Shown here: positions 16,668 to 24,495 of the stretch, one piece after another
Numbering within the stretch: the stretch's first letter is position 1
Layout of the letters: the number at the start of each line of letters is the position of its first letter
Source of the DNA: a virus
Reading direction: 5' to 3' (one strand)
Length of the DNA stretch: 37,788 nucleotides
IMG/VR virus record: IMGVR_UViG_3300035034_001519
Coordinates: 1-37,788 of that record
Notes under the pieces: generated by a model
The model's database searches: none
What the model was told of the DNA's origin: nothing
What the model saw: only the letters and a program-made list of their open reading frames with translations
Made by a program: the position numbers and the translations under genes

Positions 16668-17225
16668 ATGATCGACCCAAAAACATTTTACAAACAACTA
16701 GGCTTAAACACCGGCTTGAAGGAGTACGGAATAAACTCATCTACATTTGTCAAGGCCGCAAACGTTGTTAGCAGACTTGAGTCAGCAGAGGGCGGTGACT
16801 CGGTGTGGCGGATGGCCGCAGGGCAAGTTCGCGAGATGTTAAACTCAAGCCCTAGAACACGAAACAAGACTGCGAGCTTTATAATGGACGAAATCTCAAA
16901 AACTGAGAACCTTCTTCCCGTGCACCGTAAGATTGTTAGTGCAGCTTTTGAACCACTCCCTCTTGAAAAAAGAGCCTTTGGAGCAAGCGATGGGCTAGAC
17001 ATTACACCAGGGTTACTATCTATTCTCATTGCTGCTGGGGGGCTTGGCGGTGGAGTAATGCACTATGGTGGTAAAATGGTTGATGAAGATCATATTGATA
17101 TTGAAAAGAACCAGGCCCGAAAGAACGAGTATTTACGGCTTGTAGATGAGCTAGACCGCAAGATAACATTGCGCACACAAAAAGAACGTGAGCGGGCTGG
17201 CGAAACAGATGAAGACGATGACTAA
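16668..17225 (+). CDS. Virion-block protein with one hydrophobic segment
   Basis: A 185-residue protein. Residues 113-131 (TPGLLSILIAAGGLGGGVM) form one Gly-rich hydrophobic span, followed by a charged helical tail. NKTAS (66-70) and EKRAFGAS (100-107) resemble motifs that recur in neighbouring proteins. It begins MIDPKTFYKQLGLN, nine bases after the previous stop. Likely a structural or ejected protein by position; family unknown. Confidence 0.6.
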   Translation: MIDPKTFYKQLGLNTGLKEYGINSSTFVKAANVVSRLESAEGGDSVWRMAAGQVREMLNSSPRTRNKTASFIMDEISKTENLLPVHRKIVSAAFEPLPLEKRAFGASDGLDITPGLLSILIAAGGLGGGVMHYGGKMVDEDHIDIEKNQARKNEYLRLVDELDRKITLRTQKERERAGETDEDDD

Positions 17226-17625
17226 AACTTTAGAACCTATAACAGAACCAAATGCTGATGACTTGATGCCATCTGAGGGTGAGGCTTTTGGGGATATGGA
17301 GCCACCAAAGCAAGAACCAACACCTGCGAAAGAGACACCAAAGAAAAGACGGTCACTTGAGGAGAAAGAACCACAATCCCGCGCATTTGTTAAAGACCAG
17401 GGAGAGAAGTATCCAGAGTCCCTAAAGCTGGATAGAGTGGAAACAAAAGTATTGGATTTTAATATTCCCGAACAACTGGAAGATTATAATAGGATAAACA
17501 CTGAGTCTGTAAACCCGGATTTGGGATTGACTATTCATTTCCAAGAACTTAAGTTCTCAGACAAAACTGACAATTGGAAAGCACTTGTTCAGGTTCACCA
17601 TTATAAGTTTCTACCAATAGCATAA
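17218..17625 (+). CDS. Unknown protein of the virion block
   Basis: A 135-residue protein starting MTKTLEPITE at an ATG that overlaps the previous stop by 8 bases; ATG 17209 is an alternative. The first 65 residues are rich in Pro, Glu and Lys and probably disordered. The C-terminal half has beta-like strands (LGLTIHFQELKFSD, ALVQVHHYKFLPIA). It is flanked by hydrophobic virion candidates and ends one base before the next ATG. The function is unknown. Confidence 0.6.
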   Translation: MTKTLEPITEPNADDLMPSEGEAFGDMEPPKQEPTPAKETPKKRRSLEEKEPQSRAFVKDQGEKYPESLKLDRVETKVLDFNIPEQLEDYNRINTESVNPDLGLTIHFQELKFSDKTDNWKALVQVHHYKFLPIA

Positions 17626-17626
17626 C

Positions 17627-18988
17627 ATGCCCCAAGAAGAATTAAAAAGAAAAGATGAGCGAATAATGTATGCCCTTCAAGGTATGCTTGCGGCGCTTGG
17701 TGGGGTTGGAGTAATCCAAACCATACGCACAATTAACAAACTAAATAAAAACCGTCATGACGATGGGGAGTTTGAAGAGATTGTGCTGTCTAAGAAACAA
17801 GAGGAAGCAAAAACACGCCACGAAGCCCCCGAGGGGCAAGAAAAAGCTGCGCAGGTGCTGCCCTCTCCATCTGATTTTTTGAATAGTACGGCAGCACTTG
17901 GTACAGGCGTATGGGACAACTTTTTAGCACCTGTAGGTGATGCTTTTGTGGGGCAGCCTGTAAGGGATAACTTAATTAGAAACATGTTACTGCTGTCTGC
18001 TGCTGGCGGGACCGCTTGGGGCGTTAAAGAGGTTTACGACAAAGTTAAAAAAGACCAATCAGACCGAGAGGTTGATGACATCAAAGAGTACTACTACAGC
18101 CGCTTACTAGAGACCGCCGATGAAGACTATACTGTTGCGGAGTCGAAAGATCGAGAAATGGACAGACAAAAAACGTCATCATCGACTGGAGTATCTCCAC
18201 TGGACTTGGTCGTTGCCGCTGTTTTGCTGGGTACCCCACTTGCCACAGGGTTTGTTGTTAAAAAGTATTTAGACGAAAAGATGCCAGGATCTAAACAACC
18301 TCTTGCAAGGAACACTATAGACCCGCGTGCTGAAATCTTGAGAGTAAGGCGGGAAGAAGATTCAGAGGAAGAAGAAGAGGAAGCCAACATCAAACTGTTT
18401 GATGCGTTGGGTAAAACTGCAAACTTTAGTCCGGCTACTGAAGACGCTTTTTCTGTTAACCACATGATTAGAACCCTTCTGGCAAACACTAAGGAAGCAA
18501 AGAATACTATTGTCCCAGACATCGTACGCACAGTAGAGAATGGGTTTGTAAACGAGCTGAAAGAGGCTGCAAAGAGTGGTGACATGATGGGGTTTTGTAG
18601 TCTTGCTGAAAAGCGGGCGTCGCAAAAAACCAATGGTGATAGCACAACACGCAGCAGACACCTGGCAGTTGACTTAGTTTCATCTGACAATGTATTGCGG
18701 TCTACCGTAGGTAAGATCGCAGCGGCAGAGATGCTTGAACAATTTCCGACGACCGTTAAGGCGTCAGTCGACATGAGGCCCGAGGCTGCGGCAACATGTA
18801 TGGCATTCGTAAAAGCAGCCAAATTAGAAACAGAAGAACGGTTGTTTGGTCGTCAAGAAAGTGTTGATGGCGCACCATCGCTTCATAACTATAGCGATTT
18901 CTTAACCAACATTTTCACAGCTAAACAACAAAAAACAGCGTCTGATAATGGTTATCGTAAACTTAACCAACAATTATTTGAGTGCTAA
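17627..18988 (+). CDS. Large membrane-associated virion protein candidate
   Basis: A 453-residue protein with three hydrophobic segments: about 14-33 (MYALQGMLAALGGVGVIQTI), 119-133 (NMLLLSAAGGTAWGV) and 192-211 (LDLVVAAVLLGTPLATGFVV). These are separated by charged linkers, one with an acidic run (245-252). The C-terminal 200 residues are helical. Motifs QKTSS (181-185), GKTANFS (262-268) and QQKTAS near the end resemble those in neighbouring proteins. It is the last gene of the portal block. A membrane or genome-ejection role is plausible but unproven. Confidence 0.6.
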   Translation: MPQEELKRKDERIMYALQGMLAALGGVGVIQTIRTINKLNKNRHDDGEFEEIVLSKKQEEAKTRHEAPEGQEKAAQVLPSPSDFLNSTAALGTGVWDNFLAPVGDAFVGQPVRDNLIRNMLLLSAAGGTAWGVKEVYDKVKKDQSDREVDDIKEYYYSRLLETADEDYTVAESKDREMDRQKTSSSTGVSPLDLVVAAVLLGTPLATGFVVKKYLDEKMPGSKQPLARNTIDPRAEILRVRREEDSEEEEEEANIKLFDALGKTANFSPATEDAFSVNHMIRTLLANTKEAKNTIVPDIVRTVENGFVNELKEAAKSGDMMGFCSLAEKRASQKTNGDSTTRSRHLAVDLVSSDNVLRSTVGKIAAAEMLEQFPTTVKASVDMRPEAAATCMAFVKAAKLETEERLFGRQESVDGAPSLHNYSDFLTNIFTAKQQKTASDNGYRKLNQQLFEC

Positions 18989-19019
18989 GTTTTGTTCTAA
19001 GTTTACAAAAATATAATAG

Positions 19020-19643
19020 ATGGTAAAAAAAGACCATCGGCCGGACCTTGAACATGAGGGCATCCGGTACGATTCAAAAGAAGAAATCGAGTTTAAAAAG
19101 TTTGTCGAGAGTGCGAAACAATATGGGTTGATAGATTTTGAGACCTATCAACCCGAGTCTTATCAACTGATACCAAAGGCCCTACGGCCTGTAACACGCT
19201 ACTTTAAAACAAAAGCGCCCAGGGTTGAATGGAAAAGCCTATTCAGGGAACACTCTTATACCCCGGATTGGATAATCCGATTCACCCCTGAGTTTTTCGA
19301 AAACTTTCCACGCCATGGTTTATTTGTAGTAGCCTCCCAAGGGAGTGAAGTAGCAGAGGTAGACTTTAAAGGTGCTGCAAGCGCATGGTTTGATGTTAAA
19401 GGTAAAATTAATCTTCACGGGGGTGATAGAATTTTTCCTATACATCAAAAATTAATGTGGGACAGATTTAAGATCCCCGTAAACAAGCTTATTCCGGAAG
19501 AGTTTTTTAGACGTATTGGTGTGGTACCTGATGGAGTTAAGTGGATGAAAAACAGGAAACAAAAAACAGCCAGAAAGGCTTATATCAAAGTACCAACATT
19601 TGAGGAATTGTTTGGTAAAGAAGACACAAACACCAATATTTGA
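19020..19643 (+). CDS. PD-(D/E)XK nuclease-like protein (DUF1064-like resolvase candidate)
   Basis: A 207-residue protein. The pattern GIRYDSKEEIEF (14-25), then EHSYTPDWIIRF (77-88) and FDVKGKI (124-130) matches the core of small phage PD-(D/E)XK nucleases of the DUF1064 type: an early Glu, the PD pair, and the xVKG with the catalytic Lys. Such enzymes are considered Holliday-junction or general DNA endonucleases. The end is basic (KNRKQKTARKAYIK). A TATAAT box lies only two bases before the ATG. It opens the repair block, with DNA ligase close downstream. Confidence 0.7.
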   Translation: MVKKDHRPDLEHEGIRYDSKEEIEFKKFVESAKQYGLIDFETYQPESYQLIPKALRPVTRYFKTKAPRVEWKSLFREHSYTPDWIIRFTPEFFENFPRHGLFVVASQGSEVAEVDFKGAASAWFDVKGKINLHGGDRIFPIHQKLMWDRFKIPVNKLIPEEFFRRIGVVPDGVKWMKNRKQKTARKAYIKVPTFEELFGKEDTNTNI

Positions 19644-19651
19644 ATAATTAG

Positions 19652-19990
19652 ATGGCAAACAACAAACAGAAAATTAATTTTGCGAAGATCGAAGCAACAC
19701 GTTACGGCTATATTCAAAAGGAGCTTGAAACAGCTTTAAGTAAGATGGTTAAAAACGGCTACGAAGATATCCGTACATTATTCGCGCACAGGGGAGAGAT
19801 CAACAAGATCCACTCCAAAAACTGTAGGCACGGTGCCATAACCGTAGAGTTTTATTTTGGAGAAATTGAAAACTCGCCTATCAACGATTACGCTATCGCA
19901 CAGATCAAGGAGTTTATAAAATTCTGCAAAGAGATGGTGGAATCATTTGAGAAACGTCAGAAAAAGTTAGAAGCTAAAGCAGATGCGTAG
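19652..19990 (+). CDS. Unknown small helical protein
   Basis: A 112-residue protein without a recognised family. It has a basic helical N-terminal half, a strand-like GAITVEFYFGEIEN and a long C-terminal helix (KEMVESFEKRQKKLEAKADA). It ends with TAG, one of few TAG stops here, and overlaps the ligase start by 8 bases. The order suggests co-translation with the ligase. Confidence 0.65.
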   Translation: MANNKQKINFAKIEATRYGYIQKELETALSKMVKNGYEDIRTLFAHRGEINKIHSKNCRHGAITVEFYFGEIENSPINDYAIAQIKEFIKFCKEMVESFEKRQKKLEAKADA

Positions 19991-21185
19991 GACAGAAGGA
20001 CCGTGGATCTATAAAGAAGATACCATGGGAAAAATCCGAAAATGGCGTTATGTTGTAGAGGGATCAACATTCTTTTCACAGCAAGGTATTGATGCAGAGG
20101 GTGCCAAACTTGTAACAAATAAGCCCACGCAATGCGAGGGAAAGAACAAGGGAAAGACAAACGAGTCCTCACCCGAGGCACAGGCTCTAGTAGAGGCGGA
20201 AGCTAAAATGAAGAAGAAGCTTAAAACTGGCTACTTCTTAAATAAGAGTGATGTTCAGGACCGCTTTCAAGAGCCTATGCTTGCCAAAAACTACAAGGAC
20301 CGGAAAGATAAACTAAAGTTCCCAGTCGGGGTAGAGTTGAAACTTAATGGAGTACGCGCCTTATACAGGGGCGACGGTAAACTGGTAAGCAGGCGGAATG
20401 AAGTATTCTATACAGTACCACATATTCTTGAGACGATTGTAAAGTGTTTCCCAAGAGATATACACCTGGATGGTGAGCTTTTCAATGCAGAGAATAGAGA
20501 GAATTTAAATCGTACTACAAAACTGGCGAATGTGACCAGGAAAGACCCTACACAAGAGGACTTGGACGAAAGCCGTGATATTATACAATATCACATTTAT
20601 GACGCATATAATTTTACAAGTCTTGATGGTGAAGAGATTAAACCCTCTACGCCGCTTAAAGACCGAAGGAACGCGTTCTTGAGCCTGTTCCACCATATGA
20701 GCCCATGTAAAAGCGTAAAAAGCTTTCTGCGGGCTGTGAAGTATGAACAGTGCAATTCTGATGAAGAGGTACAAGAGGCTGCTGCTGGGTTTGTCCTGGA
20801 GGGTCACGAGGGTGCTATCGTAAGAGTTTTAGATGCCCCATATGAGTTTAAGAGATCAGCAAATTTACTGAAAGTGAAGAGTTTCCTTGAGGCAGAGTTT
20901 GAAATCTTGGAAATGCAAGAGGGTAAAGGGAATTGGGCAGGGTATGTGAAAAGAGTCCTGTGCAAGCTCACTCCAGAGATGCTGGCAACAGCGATAGAAA
21001 AGAAAGGGGAGGACGCCCAAAACTATTTCGCCTCCAATATTGTTGGTGATAGGGAATACTTGAAAGACTTGTGGGAGAACAAAGATAGTTATGTTGGCAA
21101 GAGTGCCACAGTTTCCTATCAAGATATTTCAGAATTTGGGTACCCCCAAATACCCTATGTACGGGCGATCCGGGACTACGAGTAA
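19983..21185 (+). CDS. ATP-dependent DNA ligase with N-terminal WGR-like domain
   Basis: A 400-residue ligase that seals nicks using ATP. The N-terminal 80 residues (IYKEDTMGKIRKWRYVVEG) resemble WGR-like domains found fused to phage ligases. Motif I is KLNGVR (120-125), with Lys120 the AMP-accepting residue and Asn where most ligases have Asp. DGELF (163-167), EGHEGAIVR (273-281) and LLKVK (295-299) are motifs III, IV and V. An OB-like domain follows. I keep the upstream ATG because the WGR-like pattern begins before the second Met (20025). It works with the nuclease and repair enzymes around it. Confidence 0.88.
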   Translation: MRRTEGPWIYKEDTMGKIRKWRYVVEGSTFFSQQGIDAEGAKLVTNKPTQCEGKNKGKTNESSPEAQALVEAEAKMKKKLKTGYFLNKSDVQDRFQEPMLAKNYKDRKDKLKFPVGVELKLNGVRALYRGDGKLVSRRNEVFYTVPHILETIVKCFPRDIHLDGELFNAENRENLNRTTKLANVTRKDPTQEDLDESRDIIQYHIYDAYNFTSLDGEEIKPSTPLKDRRNAFLSLFHHMSPCKSVKSFLRAVKYEQCNSDEEVQEAAAGFVLEGHEGAIVRVLDAPYEFKRSANLLKVKSFLEAEFEILEMQEGKGNWAGYVKRVLCKLTPEMLATAIEKKGEDAQNYFASNIVGDREYLKDLWENKDSYVGKSATVSYQDISEFGYPQIPYVRAIRDYE

Positions 21186-21216
21186 GAGGCCCTCCCACGG
21201 GGCCTACAGGGAGTCT

Positions 21217-22134
21217 TTGAAGCTAGGCCTATGCTGTATATCAGAATTGAAGAGGGGCGCCGGCCAGGAGTGGCGTTTTCGCACTGTAACAAGGAAAACT
21301 GTAACGGAGCTAAAGGGTGCAAACCAAAAACGGGATAAAGTCCTGGAGATCGCTCGTCACAACCTTGGTGTAACCGAACGGTTAATCTACCATTGCGACA
21401 GGCTGGGAATATACCATTACCGCTTTAGTAGTTCCATGTTTCCTTTAATCGGTGAGCCGTCACTTGGATTTGATATAGGTACACTTGATGGAGACAGGGA
21501 GATTAGTGAAGGACTTGACAAGATTGCATTTGCCCTGAACGAGACCGGGGTCTCTACAAGTTCCCACCCCTCCCAGTATGTGGTACTTCCAAGTTTAAAG
21601 GAGAGTGCAGTTGATAACGCCATCCTTGATTTAAACCTTCACGGCTGGTTTCACTCAGCCGTAGGCCTGCCCCTTGACCACTCTAATCCTATAAACATAC
21701 ATGTAGGGTTATCTAAGGGTGGTGCTGAAAGTATTGTGGAGCGATTCCTTAAGGGGTTTAACCGTCTTGATAGTACGGTTAAGACTAGGCTAGTACTAGA
21801 GAACGACGACAAAGGTATTTGGAACTGTGAAACCCTGTATAAATATTTCAAGGGCTTTTCACTAACCTTCGACAACCTACACCACAGGTGCAACCCTTCT
21901 AGCGGGGACGAGCGCTATTGGGTGGGTATGTTCACAACAACCTGGGACCCGCACTTGACGCCTATATTTCATTGGAGCGAGGGTGAAGGTGATGGCGGTA
22001 ATAAACGAAAACATAGAGACTACTTCTCACACGTACCCTCCGTTATAAACTATAACAGGGATCTAATATGGGAGTGTGAGATAAAAGCAAAAGATAAAGC
22101 AATAAACAAAGTTTTAAATGATGGAAAACGATAA
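21217..22134 (+). CDS. uvsE: UV damage endonuclease (UvdE/UvsE family)
   Basis: A protein of about 305 residues that would nick DNA 5' of UV photoproducts. KLGLCCISE at the start, FRTVTRKTV, YRFSSSMFPL, SSHPSQYVVL, LENDDKGIW, LTFDNLHHRC and the late HVPSVINY match the TIM-barrel metal-binding pattern of UvdE, whose sites are His, Glu and Asp residues. I choose TTG 21217 because the family usually begins MKLGYC-like and AGGGAG lies just upstream. An ATG at 21157 inside the ligase gene is the alternative. A hairpin (AGGCCC and GGGCCT, 21187-21205) lies between the ligase stop and this start. Ligase next door suits an excision repair pathway. Confidence 0.85.
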   Translation: MKLGLCCISELKRGAGQEWRFRTVTRKTVTELKGANQKRDKVLEIARHNLGVTERLIYHCDRLGIYHYRFSSSMFPLIGEPSLGFDIGTLDGDREISEGLDKIAFALNETGVSTSSHPSQYVVLPSLKESAVDNAILDLNLHGWFHSAVGLPLDHSNPINIHVGLSKGGAESIVERFLKGFNRLDSTVKTRLVLENDDKGIWNCETLYKYFKGFSLTFDNLHHRCNPSSGDERYWVGMFTTTWDPHLTPIFHWSEGEGDGGNKRKHRDYFSHVPSVINYNRDLIWECEIKAKDKAINKVLNDGKR

Positions 22135-22693
22135 AAAAGAACGACTTATAAAAGTACAACCCACACTACAGTTCAACCGTATAAAAGATGACTACAAGAT
22201 TGTAGAAGCAGACGCCGAAAAAAATAAGGCTGTGATTGAGTGTGATATCTTAAAGTTTGCTGCAAACGTGCACGGAATTGGAATTGTTCACCAAGCAAAT
22301 TGTCAACATATAATGGGCGGTGGCGTAGCCCTTGCGCTTAGAAAAGAATGGCCAGAGGTATACAGTGTCGATAGCGAAGAAGCTTCAGGTCCGCTAGGTG
22401 AGAGCAGACTAGGTTTGTTCTCTTATGCCTGCGTTGATGATTATCGTCAGATTTTTGTGGTGAACATGTATTCACAATTACATGTAAAGTCAGTCTCACG
22501 CCAAACTAATTTTGATAAGTTTGAGCGCACCCTAAGAAATATCAAAGACCACTTTTTAAAACCCAATAACCTAACCTGTGTAATGCCCTATGGTATTGGA
22601 TGTGGTCTAGCAGGGGGTGATTGGGTGATCGTATCACGGCTGATCGATAACGCACTAGAGGGTTACCCTTGTGTGCTTTGTAAGATGCCGTGA
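22118..22693 (+). CDS. Macrodomain (ADP-ribose-binding) protein
   Basis: A 191-residue macrodomain protein, probably hydrolysing or binding ADP-ribose adducts. The conserved pieces are IVHQANCQHIMGGGVALAL (56-74) and PYGIGCGLAGGDW (157-169), the loops that hold ADP-ribose. Phage proteins of this type are common in large phages. They may reverse ADP-ribosylation, for instance of DNA (DarT toxins) or proteins, but substrate cannot be read from sequence. The start overlaps the endonuclease gene by 17 bases (ATGATGG), so ATG 22121 is equally possible. Confidence 0.88.
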   Translation: MMENDKKERLIKVQPTLQFNRIKDDYKIVEADAEKNKAVIECDILKFAANVHGIGIVHQANCQHIMGGGVALALRKEWPEVYSVDSEEASGPLGESRLGLFSYACVDDYRQIFVVNMYSQLHVKSVSRQTNFDKFERTLRNIKDHFLKPNNLTCVMPYGIGCGLAGGDWVIVSRLIDNALEGYPCVLCKMP

Positions 22694-22824
22694 GAGTTTA
22701 TAATGGATGTGTTCATTCTGGTGATTACGAACGTCGTTACGTGGCATTGCGACTGGTGCATGCTACGGCAGCCCAACGCGCTGAAGCCATCCTTGTTGTA
22801 CTAGACAAAATACACAATGAATAA
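22690..22824 (+). CDS. Hidden small protein, GTG start
   Basis: A 44-residue ORF starting GTG at 22690, overlapping the macrodomain stop (GTGA), and ending TAA at 22822-22824, overlapping the next ATG (22817) by 8 bases. The peptide (RVYNGCVHSGDYERRYVALR, then HATAAQRAEAILVVLDKIHN) has a coherent amphipathic, Ala-rich helix. It fills the only gap in a tightly packed cluster, which supports it. A competing ATG ORF at 22703 in another frame reads less like protein. The function is unknown. Confidence 0.55.
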   Translation: MRVYNGCVHSGDYERRYVALRLVHATAAQRAEAILVVLDKIHNE

Positions 22825-23578
22825 CAAAATAGAAGAATTCTTCGACAAGCATAGGGACAACAAAAAGAAGCTGAGGCAATATGAAGACTATCTAAATAAC
22901 ATCGGTGCACGAAATGCAAAGGATGTTTTTTGGAGGTTCATTTTTGCTTTTACAAGCATCCACTCTAATTACGAGTCTAATATACGTGCCTATCAAATGC
23001 TTCGTAACCCTTGGGCTTGGGAAAAGCCAGAGAACCTGCGTCAAACCCTTATAGATGCTAAGTGCGGTTTACATAATAACCGCACCAGATTTCTATGGCA
23101 CTTTGCACAGGATTTCTTTTTCGGTAAATTCAAAGACGTTCAAACATCAACGGATTTAGGGCAGAAAAGAAACAAACTAGCAGAAAGGCTCAAGGGTATA
23201 GGACTGGCTAAAACCAGTTTTGCACTGGAAATGTCGTACCCCTTACAACGTGAAGTGGTTTGCATGGATGTGCATCATTTACGTCTATATGGGGTAAATG
23301 CTGAAAAGGTGTCAGTAAAAGAGTATCAGAGGTGTGAACGTGATTGGTGTTGGAGGAGTTATGAACTTGGCTTCGCCCCGTACACAATGCGTAACGTGTT
23401 CTGGGACGAACTTAAAAAGAAGTCGAGCCCACGATTCTGGTCATTTGTGTTTGAACCCCGTTTAGAACAGTTACCTCTAAAAGAGGCAGCAAACCTAGAC
23501 TTTGAATCAGTACCTGATCAGCTGTCGATTGCAGAACAAAACAAAAACATTTTAAAAAGAAAACATGCATGGGTATAA
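22817..23578 (+). CDS. HhH-GPD-type DNA glycosylase candidate
   Basis: A 253-residue protein. The helix-hairpin-helix GIGLAKTSF (127-135) is followed by the catalytic-Asp region VVCMDVHHLRLYG (147-159), as in HhH-GPD base-excision glycosylases (endonuclease III / Ogg type). A catalytic Lys at the Ogg position was not identified with certainty, so lyase activity is not asserted. No iron-sulphur Cys cluster is seen. Its place beside the UV endonuclease, ligase and nuclease supports a base-repair role. It overlaps the next gene by 10 bases. Confidence 0.65.
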   Translation: MNNKIEEFFDKHRDNKKKLRQYEDYLNNIGARNAKDVFWRFIFAFTSIHSNYESNIRAYQMLRNPWAWEKPENLRQTLIDAKCGLHNNRTRFLWHFAQDFFFGKFKDVQTSTDLGQKRNKLAERLKGIGLAKTSFALEMSYPLQREVVCMDVHHLRLYGVNAEKVSVKEYQRCERDWCWRSYELGFAPYTMRNVFWDELKKKSSPRFWSFVFEPRLEQLPLKEAANLDFESVPDQLSIAEQNKNILKRKHAWV

Positions 23579-24492
23579 AGCAAAAACCAAATATTATACA
23601 CCATAGCCTTGGACTATATTCCACATGGACATGGGTACCGCCGTTAAGACTACTGATCGATGTTGGGGATGGCGTAAGCGAATATATGGGAAACCGTGTA
23701 TTTAACATTGAGACAATATTTATCTCGCACGATCACCTGGATCATATCTCCGGTCTGGTGAGTTTTTTAGGTCACCGTAGATCAGCAAGGGGTGATAAAG
23801 AAAAACCGTTACTTATAATTTGCACAAGTGAAACTATAGCCTCTCGAATAAGGGAGGTAAGAGATTTTACTTTTGGAAACAAGTATGAACCCTCTTATGA
23901 GATTATTATAAAAGTGTTAGCGGATGGTGATGAGTTAAGGCTCAGAGACACTGACATTTATTTGAGACCTTTTCATACACATCACACAGCCTTAAGTAGC
24001 GGCGTGGTGCTCCTACAAAAAACCAAAAGGTTAAAGAGTGCTTTGAGGAATGATCCAGAATACATGAATGCCTTGCTCTCTGGAGAGAGGCGTCCAGGGG
24101 AGGGTGAGTATGACGATGCGGAGATCCCAAGACTGGTATATGCCCTTGATAACAACGGTTTAGACTTCTCGTCTTGGGGTGAAAAATACCCATGGGGTCC
24201 TGACTTGCTTATTGATGATCTCACCTTTCCGGAGGGACATGAAAACCACGACAAGAAGCATAATGACTGTAATGGTATTGCGCGAAACATAAGAGACCTT
24301 AAGCCTAAAAAGCTGATTCTCTCACACGTTAGCTCACGGCATCGTTTTGATGATTACAACAAACTAAAGAAAAGTGTTGTAGAAAACATTCAAAGTAAGC
24401 TTGTTGTGGGACACGTGCAGCCACATATCAGTCTACACCTTCCGTCCATTAGCGACAAAACATTTACAATACAAACGTTTATAAATCTTTAA
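23569..24492 (+). CDS. Metallo-beta-lactamase-fold protein (RNase Z-like)
   Basis: A 307-residue protein with the zinc-binding HDHLDH motif (54-59), DVGDG before it (31-35), HTHHT (136-140), an Asp in LIDDLTF and the late LSHVSSRH (251-258). The order matches tRNase Z / MBL phosphodiesterases. A tRNA- or RNA-processing or DNA hydrolase role is possible. No tRNA genes are in the window. It starts 10 bases inside the end of the glycosylase gene, so they are probably one transcript. Confidence 0.75.
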   Translation: MGIKQKPNIIHHSLGLYSTWTWVPPLRLLIDVGDGVSEYMGNRVFNIETIFISHDHLDHISGLVSFLGHRRSARGDKEKPLLIICTSETIASRIREVRDFTFGNKYEPSYEIIIKVLADGDELRLRDTDIYLRPFHTHHTALSSGVVLLQKTKRLKSALRNDPEYMNALLSGERRPGEGEYDDAEIPRLVYALDNNGLDFSSWGEKYPWGPDLLIDDLTFPEGHENHDKKHNDCNGIARNIRDLKPKKLILSHVSSRHRFDDYNKLKKSVVENIQSKLVVGHVQPHISLHLPSISDKTFTIQTFINL

Positions 24493-24495
24493 AAG

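Noticed and set aside
18127-18822. A 231-codon minus-strand open frame
   Set aside because: It lies fully inside the well-supported + strand gene at 17627-18988 and its Ser/Thr/Ala-rich reading has no motif. It is a shadow of the opposite strand.
19012-19017. TATAAT box two bases before ATG 19020 as a promoter for that gene
   Set aside because: Transcription would begin inside the coding sequence and no -35 box is at the right spacing.
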